Shown: positions 37,283 to 45,625 of the stretch, one piece after another
Layout of the letters: each line of letters begins with the position of its first letter
How positions within the stretch are numbered: position 1 is the stretch's first letter
Origin: Eubacteriales bacterium
Lineage (GTDB): Bacteria > Bacillota > Clostridia > Oscillospirales > CAG-382
Assembly: GCA_028702135.1 (NCBI GenBank)
Contig: JAQVPJ010000006.1
Span: forward strand, 1 to 64,000
Direction of reading: 5' to 3'
Length of the DNA: 64,000 bases
The notes under the pieces: model-generated
What the model was told of the DNA's origin: nothing
The model's database searches: none
What the model saw: only the letters and a program-made list of their open reading frames with translations
Translations under genes and position numbers: made by a program

Positions 37283-37311
37283 ATTTTATCATATCATTTT
37301 TTATTTTTCAA
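37283..37311 (-). promoter_or_regulatory. Sigma-A promoter for nnrD-lipoprotein-alr
   Basis: On the minus strand TTGAAA (37306-37311), a 17-base spacer, then TAAAAT (37283-37288). The -35 uses the stop codon of the gene upstream. Confidence 0.65.
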
Positions 37312-38051
37312 CAGCAGCTGCTTATATCACCGATAATAGTACCCGCTTCATCCGTTGCTGGAAGAACAAAAATACCGTTCTCATAAATAGGCAGTATATA
37401 ATTATATATATACTTATATCCGAACAAACCGAATACATCGCCCTCGCCGTCGGATATGAGAGTCCTTAAGCTGAACGCTTCGGGTACCGAACCGGTAAAT
37501 GAATTCACGCTATTTCTGATATTTACAAATGAAATGCTGTTTCTTATGTAATGGAACGCCTCGGTCAACCCAGAGTAAATAAAATTCATATTAAGTCTGG
37601 ATTCGTCAATCGGCCTTACAAACCCCACCTCAACTCCGTTTATTGTATATGCGCGAACGCTGCGTCTATGGGTTATTATTATTATGCTCTCACCGTCGCG
37701 TGTGTCGGGAGAAGCATCCATGATTTCGGCAGTATCCTCAGCATCCTCATCGTCGGAATCATCGATAATAAGATTCACGCTGCCGACCTCGTCAAAGCAA
37801 CAGTTTAAAAAATAGACCCTTCTGTTGTCGTTTCCTGACAGGGCGAGATAACGGCAGTTAACAAAATCATAATGCAGCTTTCTGTAATTTCTTATACCTT
37901 CCTTTATTTCGAGCAGATTTCCGTGCTTGTCGAAGCAGAACAGGCAGTTTGTTATGCCATCGCAGGCAACTATTTTATCTTTACTTATCGTACAGGAAAC
38001 AGCGGCAAGACGATTAGGCAGAACAAATGAAACGGGTATAAAATCAAACAT
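37308..38051 (-). CDS. Protein of unknown function, beta-propeller-like, with acidic insert
   Basis: A 247-residue protein with no family I recognise. It is built of repeated short beta-type stretches (LALSGNDNRRVYFLNCCFDE, IIIITHRRSVRAYTINGVEV), reminiscent of a half beta-propeller, and contains an acidic segment (DDSDDEDAEDTAE) in the middle. It ends in Cys-Cys and has no signal peptide. The ATG at 38051 is used because AGAGGATTG precedes it by 6 bases; the frame stays open up to 38291, but those residues lie over a promoter region and look non-coding. Confidence 0.65.
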   Translation of the reverse strand: MFDFIPVSFVLPNRLAAVSCTISKDKIVACDGITNCLFCFDKHGNLLEIKEGIRNYRKLHYDFVNCRYLALSGNDNRRVYFLNCCFDEVGSVNLIIDDSDDEDAEDTAEIMDASPDTRDGESIIIITHRRSVRAYTINGVEVGFVRPIDESRLNMNFIYSGLTEAFHYIRNSISFVNIRNSVNSFTGSVPEAFSLRTLISDGEGDVFGLFGYKYIYNYILPIYENGIFVLPATDEAGTIIGDISSCC

Positions 38052-38209
38052 AAGCAATCCTCTTCTCCAGCGGTTTGATTTTTCCGATTTATGAGCTTCA
38101 CCGTAAACCGCATGGGAAAAGGTGAAGCGGTTATTTAGCAAAACATTAAATGCTTTATATTTCATTATATTTAAAGTATGTAAATAATGCCACAAATTAC
38201 AAAATGCGG

Positions 38210-38237
38210 TTGATTTATTTTTCTGATCAGCTATAAT
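38210..38237 (+). promoter_or_regulatory. Probable sigma-A promoter for the second acyl ligase gene
   Basis: TTGATT, a 16-base spacer, then TATAAT, giving a leader of roughly 85 bases. The 280-base gap 38052-38330 holds this promoter and probably a minus-strand promoter that I could not define. Confidence 0.55.
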
Positions 38238-38330
38238 ATATCTAAGGAATATTCTTGTGTTATTACCGCATGGGATAAGAGCTGTTTTCACTTCTCACAC
38301 ATACAGTACGGAAAGGAATTGATTTGTTTT

Positions 38331-40031
38331 ATGTACAAAAATCTTAAAGAAAATTATCCGCTTTATGAAGTAAGGCAGATTGACAGCCTGCGTGAGCTTG
38401 TTGATTCCGGAGCGCAGCTTTTCGGTGAAAAAGCGGCTTTTAAGTATAAGGACAAAGGTGAGGTTGTTTCCATATCGTATAATCAGTTCAAAGACGAGGT
38501 CGATTCCTTCGGTACTGCGTTGTATGATATGGGACTCGACGGCAAGCACATCGCTATTATCGGGGATAACAGTTATAGCTGGGTGTTATCATATCTCACC
38601 GTATTGAATTCTTCGGGCGTTGTTGTTCCGATTGACAAAGAGCTATCTTCCGAGGATATTCTTTATATATTGACATCGGGTGATTGCGATGTGCTGATAT
38701 ATGGGAGCGGTAACACCGAAAAAAAGATACTCGAAATTAAGGAAAACCTAAAAAACATAACACATTTTATAAGTATGGCAGAGCTGCCGTCCTATGATGA
38801 AAAGCATTATTATATGGGCGATCTCGTCAAGAAGGGGAGTCAGCTGCTTAAGAACGGCGACAAGCGTTATATTTCCATTGTACCTGACAACAATGTGATG
38901 AAAGAGCTTTTATTTACCTCCGGCACAACGGGAAAGAGCAAAGGGGTAATGCTAAATGCGGAATCATTATTGTTTAATATAATAAACTCACAGAAGCTCA
39001 TGCAGATTACGGATACCTGCCTGTCTATACTCCCTTATCATCATTCGTATGAATCGACCACCGGAGTTTTGACGATGATGCATCACGGTATGACGATTTG
39101 TATAAATGAGAGCCTTCGTGCACTACTACCGAACCTGAAGTTATATAAACCTACCGAAATCCAGGTAGTACCGCTGTTTATCGAAAAATTATACAGAGGC
39201 ATTTGGGATAAGGCTGAGGAGACCGGCAAGGCAAAGATGCTTACCAAGCTGATTAAATTCAGCAATGCAATGCTCGGAATGGGAATAGATCTACGGAAGC
39301 AACTTTTTAAGAGTGTAACCTCTATTTTCGGAGGACGGTTAAAGACAATTATTTGTGGAGGAGCTCCTCTCAAGCCCCAGATGACGGAGTTTTTCGATAG
39401 CATCGGCATAACCCTCATCAATGGCTATGGTATTACCGAGTGCGGTCCGTTGATTTCCATAAACCGCCCAAATTATCATAATTATGAAGCGGTCGGTGTT
39501 TTAATGCCCGGTATGAAAATTATGATTGATAGACCAAATGAGGACGGCGAGGGTGAGATTTGCGTAAAAGGGCCGAACATTATGCTCGGATATTACAAAA
39601 ACGAGGAAGCAACCGCTGAGGTTTTCACCGATGGTTGGTTCCATACAGGGGATGTGGGCAGAATTGATGAGAATGGCTTTATCTTCCTGACAGGGCGAAA
39701 AAAGAATATTATAATACTAAAAAACGGTAAGAATATTTACCCTGAGGAGATTGAGGAAAAGCTCTCGGTTATGAGCGAGATTATCGGCGAGGTAATCGTC
39801 AAGGCAGTCAAGGACGATGAGGATAATGAGAGAATGCTCGGCGTCGAGATTTTCCCCGATTATGAGCGTGCAAAACAGCTCGGTGTGGAGGATGTTGAAG
39901 CAGAGGTAAGAAAGGTAATTTCTGCATACAACGAGAGGGAAGCCGGGTATAAGATGATAAAAAGGATAATCTTCAGAACCGAGGAATTTGAAAAAACAAC
40001 GACAAAGAAAATTAAGCGTAAGTACAGCTGA
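38331..40031 (+). CDS. AMP-binding acyl-activating enzyme, paralogue of the 31130 gene
   Basis: Adenylate-forming ligase of 566 residues with P-loop LLFTSGTTGKSKGVMLN, GYGITECGP and a C-terminal FLTGRKKNIIILKNGKN segment ending in TTKKIKRKYS (A10 lysine). It aligns over its full length with the enzyme at 31130 (shared VVPLFI, GIDLRKQ/GIDFRSL, GYYKN), so one duplicated from the other. No ACP follows; instead the DUF4855 gene starts 26 bases later. The ATG at 38331 is preferred to a TTG at 38319, which would sit on the ribosome site GAAAGGA. Substrate unknown. Confidence 0.88.
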   Translation: MYKNLKENYPLYEVRQIDSLRELVDSGAQLFGEKAAFKYKDKGEVVSISYNQFKDEVDSFGTALYDMGLDGKHIAIIGDNSYSWVLSYLTVLNSSGVVVPIDKELSSEDILYILTSGDCDVLIYGSGNTEKKILEIKENLKNITHFISMAELPSYDEKHYYMGDLVKKGSQLLKNGDKRYISIVPDNNVMKELLFTSGTTGKSKGVMLNAESLLFNIINSQKLMQITDTCLSILPYHHSYESTTGVLTMMHHGMTICINESLRALLPNLKLYKPTEIQVVPLFIEKLYRGIWDKAEETGKAKMLTKLIKFSNAMLGMGIDLRKQLFKSVTSIFGGRLKTIICGGAPLKPQMTEFFDSIGITLINGYGITECGPLISINRPNYHNYEAVGVLMPGMKIMIDRPNEDGEGEICVKGPNIMLGYYKNEEATAEVFTDGWFHTGDVGRIDENGFIFLTGRKKNIIILKNGKNIYPEEIEEKLSVMSEIIGEVIVKAVKDDEDNERMLGVEIFPDYERAKQLGVEDVEAEVRKVISAYNEREAGYKMIKRIIFRTEEFEKTTTKKIKRKYS

Positions 40032-40057
40032 TAAAACCACGATGGAGGAAACAACAG

Positions 40058-42184
40058 ATGCTGCTAAAAAGAATCGGCGTTTTTTTGCTGACAATATGCT
40101 TTTTTATTATCGAAAGCAGCATGATTCCGGTTTATGCCGCGAACCCTGAGGCTGTAAATCTTGTACGGGGACTCCCCTATAAAATTGATACGGGTGAGCC
40201 CATGACGCACTCATATCTTCACTACGAGCCGGATAAATATAATATAGACAACGGACAGCTCACCGACGGGGTGACTGCGATGACAGATTACAGCAGTTCG
40301 GCTTGGTATTGCGCGATGCGGGGAGTGTCACGCATTGTTACCTTCGATTTCGGAGAATTGATGTCGGTAAGTGGCTTTTCAGCGGGATTTTTACACATAA
40401 AAAATATGGCGATCTACGCTCCGCGTTATGTGAACGTGATGTTATCCGAGGACGGTGAGAATTATCAAACTGTGTGCAGAACCTCACCTGATTTCGATAT
40501 TACCGATGTAACGACCCGAAGGGCGGATATTGCTGAGGATTTTAAAAATTGTTACTGGGCAAGATACGCCAAAGTGGAGTATTGCTGCGATATTTTCGCT
40601 TATTGTGACGAGATACGTATTTTCGGGACACAGACAAAGACCGGCAGCGAGAGACGAATAAAGCCTGACGAAAAAACAAACAATCCGGGTTACCTTATGG
40701 ATATCGCCGGAGTAAAGAACATAATAAAGATTTATAACGGCTATTATGAAGAGCAGTCTGTTGCCGATAACACAGCCGAGGAATTGCTGCCATATATCGC
40801 ATATGTGCAGAGCGATGGCAGTTATACCGATACTATGTTCGATTCGGTAGCTTTTGTTCCCTGCCATACCGATTATCCATCGGGTGGAAGACTCGTAAAG
40901 ACTAATGGTAAAAACGGCGCTGTTATGAGCGACTGGCTCTTATATTTGGAAAACACCTTTAAGCAGGGCATAAACTGCGATGCTTTGAATACAGTTGTCG
41001 GTGAGGTTTACTCCCGGATTGGGAAAAAAGGTAGATTAACCGTTTTCTTTACCCTACCGTACCCTACAGTTATCAGCGGTGCGTTCGGAGATATAGACGG
41101 CGACGGGATAGACGAGAAATGCACTACTCTGGAGGAGCGTACGGACATACTCAAATGGTTTATAAACCTCACTTATTCAACCTTTAAAAAGGCGGGTTAT
41201 GAAAATCTGAACTTCGGCGGTTTTTACTGGTACCGCGAATCGATCGATTATTATGAAACTGATCATGAACAGGAGCTTATAAACCGAACATCCACATATT
41301 TGACTTCGCGTAAATTTAAGTTTATATACGATCCTTTTTATCTCTCGACAGGATTTGACCATTGGAAGGAGCTGGGCTTTGATGCTGCTGTTATGCAGCC
41401 CAACCTTGTTTTCCGTGATTACTTTGAGCCGGAAATGCTCGGGGAGTTTGCAGTAACGATAAATAAACACAATCTCGGCATCGAAATAGAAACGGGTGAG
41501 CCCGGTTCCTTTGTCTCCGATAAGTATAAGGAATACGGCCTGACTTATGAGCGTTATCTGTATTACGGCTTGCAAACGGGATATATGAGCTCGCTGCACA
41601 CTTTTTATCAGGGTGCGGGACCGGGTACAATATATAATTTCTGCAAAGCGGAGATCTATACGGAGAAAGGCAACTACCTGCGTTCGCTGTATGACAAAAC
41701 ATACAGGTTTATAAAGGAAACTTATACAGCAAACACTCCCGCTGTGGAAATACCTGATTTTACGACCACATCGGGTCAGAAAAATGCTCGTATCGCAATG
41801 AAGATTACCGATTCTGATACACTTTTGGGGGATATATCAGTAATCTTTACAAAGGAGCCGGAACACGGAACAGTAACGGCGCTGCCCAACAAAAAAAGCA
41901 TCGTTTTCACCGCCCAACAGAATTATTCGGGAATCGATACCTTTGAGGTTGTTGTATATGACAACTTTACTTACAGCGAACCTCTGACAGTAACAGTAAC
42001 AATAGTCGACACTACAGAGTCGTCAAACGGAGATAGTACAGTGACGGATAACGAAAGCTCGATAGCTACCCGTACCGGTGGAAACGGCAGAGTATGGATA
42101 ATACTGGCCGCCGCAGGGCTTATTATGATCGGAGGCACAGTTACAGTACTTTATTTCAGGAAAAAAGCAAATAAGAGCATATAG
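40058..42184 (+). CDS. Exported DUF4855 protein with C-terminal membrane anchor
   Basis: A 708-residue surface protein. Residues 1-28 are a Sec signal (IGVFLLTICFFIIESSMIPVYA). About 35-195 form a discoidin-like, jelly-roll region (ITDYSSSAWY... VNVMLSEDGENYQTV), and about 205-560 match DUF4855, with FGGFYWYRES and GFDAAVMQPN typical of this glycosidase-like TIM barrel. A tandem beta-sandwich (DTFEVVVYDNFTYSEPLTVT) follows, then a Ser/Thr-rich linker and a single helix (VWIILAAAGLIMIGGTVTVL) with a positive tail. AGG-rich ribosome site; 26 bases after the acyl ligase gene. The enzyme activity of DUF4855 is not established. Confidence 0.85.
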   Translation: MLLKRIGVFLLTICFFIIESSMIPVYAANPEAVNLVRGLPYKIDTGEPMTHSYLHYEPDKYNIDNGQLTDGVTAMTDYSSSAWYCAMRGVSRIVTFDFGELMSVSGFSAGFLHIKNMAIYAPRYVNVMLSEDGENYQTVCRTSPDFDITDVTTRRADIAEDFKNCYWARYAKVEYCCDIFAYCDEIRIFGTQTKTGSERRIKPDEKTNNPGYLMDIAGVKNIIKIYNGYYEEQSVADNTAEELLPYIAYVQSDGSYTDTMFDSVAFVPCHTDYPSGGRLVKTNGKNGAVMSDWLLYLENTFKQGINCDALNTVVGEVYSRIGKKGRLTVFFTLPYPTVISGAFGDIDGDGIDEKCTTLEERTDILKWFINLTYSTFKKAGYENLNFGGFYWYRESIDYYETDHEQELINRTSTYLTSRKFKFIYDPFYLSTGFDHWKELGFDAAVMQPNLVFRDYFEPEMLGEFAVTINKHNLGIEIETGEPGSFVSDKYKEYGLTYERYLYYGLQTGYMSSLHTFYQGAGPGTIYNFCKAEIYTEKGNYLRSLYDKTYRFIKETYTANTPAVEIPDFTTTSGQKNARIAMKITDSDTLLGDISVIFTKEPEHGTVTALPNKKSIVFTAQQNYSGIDTFEVVVYDNFTYSEPLTVTVTIVDTTESSNGDSTVTDNESSIATRTGGNGRVWIILAAAGLIMIGGTVTVLYFRKKANKSI

Positions 42185-42202
42185 AATTTAATACAATATA
42201 AA

Positions 42203-42342
42203 AGAGCGTACAGATGGTTAACTGCACCCGGAAAGAAAAACATGTGATATATTAAACACATGAGGAACGATTGGGGTGCAGCTCACGGAAGAAGGTACTC
42301 TCTTTTGCTCTGTACGGATTTACTGATAATTTGCGGTGCAGT
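42203..42342. repeat. Nested inverted repeats in a convergent intergenic region
   Basis: Three nested arm pairs are seen: CGTACAGA (42207) with TCTGTACG (42309), CTGCACCC (42222) with GGGTGCAG (42274), and CATGTG (42241) with CACATG (42257). ACTGCACC also pairs with GGTGCAGT (42335) at the end of the next gene. No T run follows, so it is not an ordinary terminator. It may fold as a branched RNA or simply be a decayed repeat. Confidence 0.45.
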
Positions 42343-43072
42343 TTACAAAACCACTGTCGTGGTTCAATTCCCTTATATTTGCGGAAGTTATCTCAATCCT
42401 GAATTCCGTAATCTTTTCGGTTCTGTTCCATACCGTCAATGTAAAGTCGACAGGCATATCGCTTAATGTGTTGTTTTTCGACTTATAATCAACGTTCCCC
42501 GTGCCGGAAAAGGTCATTCTGTCTGAGTAGCAAGGTTCTTCAACCTTTATATAATGAGCGTAGGAAATAAACCGGAAGAGTGCATCTTCGTTTTTTACAG
42601 TATATTGCATAGAACGCCTGGTAACATCGCAGAGGGGTATAAAAACCGAAAGAGATGCATTCCGGTTATGGAATATATTGGATATGTTCTTTATCAAGCC
42701 TTCAAATCTGCCGTATATACTTGAACATTCGTCATTTGTTTCCTGAGAGACAACAGGCTCCTTTGGAAAAGTTCGTTTCACCATAAGAACCAGTTCTCTT
42801 GCCTTTTCGAGCATTAGCTGCAAAACAGTCTGCAGCTCCATGATATGTCTTATCATACTGTCAACGCTCTCGTTTATGTTTAATATGTCCTTTACCGCCG
42901 ATTCCTTATATCTTGTATCGTCCAAAACATGCAAGATTCCATAATTCTGAATCTCTATCAGTTTATCAAGGCTTGCTACCTGTTTTTCAATCGCTTTTAT
43001 CAGCAGCTTTACAGCATCCTCCGTAGTAATATCGATATATGGCGTAAAATCCGGAATTATCGGGGAAGACAA
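42320..43072 (-). CDS. Two-domain protein with SxPxIPDxTPxID leader domain
   Basis: A 250-residue protein in two parts. Residues 1-110 are helical and share spacing with the divergent neighbour at 43229 (MSxPxIPDxTPxID, then LL.xIA, then INxSV, LR/IRxI, LQ). From memory a similar leader precedes collagen-like repeats in exosporium or surface proteins of spore formers; no collagen repeat exists here. Residues 110-250 form a beta-rich domain (FSGTGNVDYKSKNNTLSDM, DFTLTVWNRTEKITEFRI). The start is TTG, 7 bases behind GAGGTGAAA. A spore-surface role is inference. Confidence 0.7.
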   Translation of the reverse strand: MSSPIIPDFTPYIDITTEDAVKLLIKAIEKQVASLDKLIEIQNYGILHVLDDTRYKESAVKDILNINESVDSMIRHIMELQTVLQLMLEKARELVLMVKRTFPKEPVVSQETNDECSSIYGRFEGLIKNISNIFHNRNASLSVFIPLCDVTRRSMQYTVKNEDALFRFISYAHYIKVEEPCYSDRMTFSGTGNVDYKSKNNTLSDMPVDFTLTVWNRTEKITEFRIEITSANIRELNHDSGFVNCTANYQ

Positions 43073-43120
43073 GATTTCACCTCGTTTATTTAAATTAGAC
43101 GTATTTATGTCTTAATATCC

Positions 43121-43149
43121 ATTATATTTAAAAAAATCCAGTATGTCAC
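43121..43149 (-). promoter_or_regulatory. Probable sigma-A-type promoter for the two-domain leader protein
   Basis: On the minus strand GTGACA, a 17-base spacer, then TATAAT. A sporulation sigma factor site was looked for in this divergent region and none was convincing. Confidence 0.55.
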
Positions 43150-43228
43150 AAAGCGCTTTACGTTTTAACCAACCTGAACAGGTTTACATAATATGTATTG
43201 TATTGAATAAGAAAAAGGAGGTATCAGC

Positions 43229-43576
43229 TTGTCACACCCAAACATTCCCGATATTACTCCCGATATTGATCTGGATAGAAAGGATGTTGTAAATCTTTTA
43301 CTTGCATCGATTGCTTTAGAAGAGTTGGGTCTGGCTCATATAATTAATGCCGAGGCTGAAAATATTCAATATGCTCTCGGTACTCTTGATCCTTGTAAAC
43401 CATCCGGTCATATTACAATAGATCAGCTTTTGAAAATAAACCGTTCTGTGGAGCTGGCACTGAGAAACGTTATAAAAAAAGAGATGCTCCTTCAATTTAA
43501 ACTGGAGGATGTCATAGAGCTCTCTAAAATGCACTATCCGCCGTATTCGCATGAGGATTGCTGTTGTAAGCTATAA
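43229..43576 (+). CDS. Small leader-domain protein with cysteine-rich tail
   Basis: A 115-residue protein made almost only of the leader domain (MSHPNIPDITPDIDLDRKDV, ALEELGLAHIINAEAENIQY, LKINRSVELALRNVI). It ends in HEDCCCKL, three adjacent cysteines, a trait common in cross-linked spore coat proteins. It is divergent from, and paralogous to, the 42320 gene in its N-terminal part. TTG start with AGGAGG 8 bases upstream, as its paralogue. No promoter is firm; function inferred only from composition and from similarity, by memory, to leaders of exosporium-type proteins. Confidence 0.75.
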   Translation: MSHPNIPDITPDIDLDRKDVVNLLLASIALEELGLAHIINAEAENIQYALGTLDPCKPSGHITIDQLLKINRSVELALRNVIKKEMLLQFKLEDVIELSKMHYPPYSHEDCCCKL

Positions 43577-43589
43577 CACGCAATAAAAA

Positions 43590-43630
43590 AATAAGCGGTC
43601 CCGTCTTTTACTAAAGCCGGATCGCTTATT
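43590..43630. terminator. Bidirectional terminator
   Basis: Twelve-base stem AATAAGCGGTCC / GGATCGCTTATT (one G-T pair), A run on the left and T-rich right side. It separates the converging genes at 43229 and 43645. Confidence 0.75.
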
Positions 43631-43644
43631 TTCTTATTCCTATC

Positions 43645-44214
43645 TCAGTTAAAAATCCGCTCAATATGTACCGGCTCCATGTGGCAAAGGCAACCTGCCG
43701 TTTCCTCTTTCGGACCGCGCGGGTCGCCCGGGTACATCAGCTTTACATTATTGGGAAGATAAAACGGATCATCGAGACGGCTTATCTGCGTGTGTGTTCT
43801 TTTATGATTTTTGTGTTCCTCGTTGCCGCAGTCACAAATCCACTTTTTTCCGTTATAACCCTCACGACGGAACTGCTCAAGCTTATCCTTTTCGGCTCGT
43901 CCGTGCTCGGTTGCAATAAGTCTGTATTTCTCCAAGTTTTCTTTAAACTCCGAATAAAGAGGAAGATCGTACTCTTTTGAACTGATTTCGACCATGTAAT
44001 ATATATATTCCTCTATAAGCATTAGATCCTGATTATCGGATTGAGAGAGCACATAACCGCCCGGCGCTTTTGAAAGAATCAAACAGATTTCTTCTCTGAA
44101 CGATTGTGGTTTAACTGCGTATTTTTGAGGGTTGTTGCGTCCGTTTTCAATGATATCGCTTATTTTTCTATCAATTTCATTTATTGAAAGAATCCTTTTA
44201 CCGAAAAGCTTCAT
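43645..44214 (-). CDS. Orphan phage head-morphogenesis (Mu F/SPP1 gp7-like) domain protein
   Basis: A 189-residue protein. The C-terminal half follows the phage Mu gpF/SPP1 gp7 pattern: T102-E103-HGRA, W125, then R139-x-H141, DDPFYLP (148-154), YPGDPRGP (161-168) and C175-x-C177 in place of CRC. In addition there is CDC at 127-129. The N-terminal 90 residues are helical and unrecognised. In phages such proteins cap assembly of the head; here the gene stands alone, with its own promoter and terminator. The ATG at 44214 is 10 bases after AAAGGA; an ATG at 44223 is too close to it. A domesticated phage gene or a toxin-type use of the fold are both possible. Confidence 0.7.
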   Translation of the reverse strand: MKLFGKRILSINEIDRKISDIIENGRNNPQKYAVKPQSFREEICLILSKAPGGYVLSQSDNQDLMLIEEYIYYMVEISSKEYDLPLYSEFKENLEKYRLIATEHGRAEKDKLEQFRREGYNGKKWICDCGNEEHKNHKRTHTQISRLDDPFYLPNNVKLMYPGDPRGPKEETAGCLCHMEPVHIERIFN

Positions 44215-44251
44215 ATTACACATGTCCTTTCATTAAATTGATCTATTGTAT

Positions 44252-44280
44252 ATTATAACAAAGTGTCATATACAATTCAA
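44252..44280 (-). promoter_or_regulatory. Sigma-A promoter for the phage-head-like gene
   Basis: On the minus strand TTGAAT (44275-44280), a 17-base spacer, then TATAAT (44252-44257). This is a housekeeping-type promoter, not a late phage promoter. Confidence 0.75.
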
Positions 44281-44295
44281 GCATTTATTCGGAGA

Positions 44296-44324
44296 TTATT
44301 ACAATATTGTTTATATTGTAATAA
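44296..44324. promoter_or_regulatory. Operator-like perfect palindrome overlapping a -35
   Basis: TTATTACAATAT, five bases, then ATATTGTAATAA: two perfect 12-base arms. The right arm contains the -35 (TTGTAA, 44316-44321) of the NAGPA promoter, so a dimeric regulator bound here would block RNA polymerase. Confidence 0.7.
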
Positions 44325-44344
44325 TGAGGAGGATAGTATATAAT
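44316..44344 (+). promoter_or_regulatory. Promoter for the NAGPA unit
   Basis: TTGTAA, a 17-base spacer, then TATAAT; it overlaps the palindrome at 44296. The leader is about 80 bases long. AGGAGG at 44326 lies inside the spacer and serves no start codon. Confidence 0.65.
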
Positions 44345-44431
44345 TATATAAAATAATAAATAAATGAAACTATTTGACTGTTTTTTTGCACTATTAAGTT
44401 ATTACAATGTTTATAAACAGGGGCTGTCATT

Positions 44432-45625
44432 ATGGAAGAAATTACAGAGAAAAACTCGAAGGTCAACGAGGAAATCGTTTTTGAAAAGGTGGATTTGGTA
44501 CGACTTGAAAAATCCGCCGCCGCAACGAAAAAGAAAAAGAGCGTCGTGCTTAAAGTTATCAGGCGGGTTTTGATTACTCTGCTTGTGTTGATAGTGTTTT
44601 CTGTATACTCAGTTTACACTCTCTGCGATGCCATCGTAAACGGTCCCAGCCAATCTGCGCGAGACAAAGCGGTTCTTTCGGCAATGCAGGCAAGCGCTAC
44701 CAAATGGGTCCCCGGACTTTTTCTTCCGGACGAGGAAGTTGATAGAATCGTCTCAGCGAGCGAAATTTTGAACATTGACGAGATTAATCTCGACGATTAT
44801 AAAAAGCAGACAGAAAAGCAAAAAAAAGACGAGTTGGAAACGACAGACGAATGGGCAGATTATCCGGACGGAATAAAATATCAAACCGTTATCGGAGCTA
44901 CATATAGAGCGTATATCTTGCTTATAAAAGATCCGTCGAAGGTTTATGTAGCGACTTCGAGCAACTTTGTCAACGCCACCGCAGGTATAAGACTTTTTAA
45001 TGCGGTTGAACGCGAAAACGCTCTTGCTGCTATAAACGGAGGCGAGTTTAATGACACAAACGGGAAGGGAACAGGTGCGACGCCGGTAGGGCTTACTTAC
45101 TCGCAGGGAAAAATGGTTTGGAATGACGGCTGCAGAAGAACATTCATCGGAATGGATAAAGATAACAAGCTAATAGTCACCTCATCAATGACCGAAGAGG
45201 AGGCGAACCGGCTTGGAATACGCGATGCGGTCTGCTTCCAGAGCGGTAATGTGCTGATAGATATAAAAGACGATGAGGTTCGTTTTCATTACAGCGACAA
45301 CAACACCGGCACCGCTCAGAGAACAGCTATCGGGCAACGTGCTGACGGAACAGTCATTTTTATCGTCACTGATGGAAGAACAGGGAGCAGCATAGGAGCT
45401 ACACGTAATGATGTAATCGATATGATGGTTTCCTGCGGTGCGGTTACTGCGGGGATGCTTGATGGAGGATCTTCTGCGATGATGTATTACAGGGATTACA
45501 TAACCAAGTATAATATCGACACAAGCACGCTTGACGAGTATCAGAAGCAGGGTATGGTTAACAAATACAAGGCGTTTACAAACCCGCGCAGAATCCCTAC
45601 ATATTGGATGGTGAGAGGGAATTGA
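44432..45625 (+). CDS. Membrane-anchored phosphodiester glycosidase (NAGPA domain)
   Basis: A 397-residue protein: charged cytoplasmic N-terminus, one membrane helix at about 45-67 (VLITLLVLIVFSVYSVYTL), then an outer NAGPA domain (about 170-390). Motifs: ENALAAINGGEFND, AQRTAIGQRADGTVIFIVTDGR and AGMLDGGSSAMMYY, the active-site region of phosphodiester alpha-GlcNAcases. The family removes sugar from phosphodiesters, and in bacteria acts on wall or exopolymers. ATG 8 bases behind AGGGG. It is the first gene of a two-gene unit behind the palindromic operator. Confidence 0.9.
   Translation: MEEITEKNSKVNEEIVFEKVDLVRLEKSAAATKKKKSVVLKVIRRVLITLLVLIVFSVYSVYTLCDAIVNGPSQSARDKAVLSAMQASATKWVPGLFLPDEEVDRIVSASEILNIDEINLDDYKKQTEKQKKDELETTDEWADYPDGIKYQTVIGATYRAYILLIKDPSKVYVATSSNFVNATAGIRLFNAVERENALAAINGGEFNDTNGKGTGATPVGLTYSQGKMVWNDGCRRTFIGMDKDNKLIVTSSMTEEEANRLGIRDAVCFQSGNVLIDIKDDEVRFHYSDNNTGTAQRTAIGQRADGTVIFIVTDGRTGSSIGATRNDVIDMMVSCGAVTAGMLDGGSSAMMYYRDYITKYNIDTSTLDEYQKQGMVNKYKAFTNPRRIPTYWMVRGN

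Noticed and set aside
42260-42466. Short plus-strand open frame of 68 codons at the nested repeats
   Set aside because: No ribosome site, overlaps the opposite gene end, and no similarity seen.
44326-44331. AGGAGG as a ribosome site for a small gene
   Set aside because: No start codon at usable distance; it lies in the promoter spacer.
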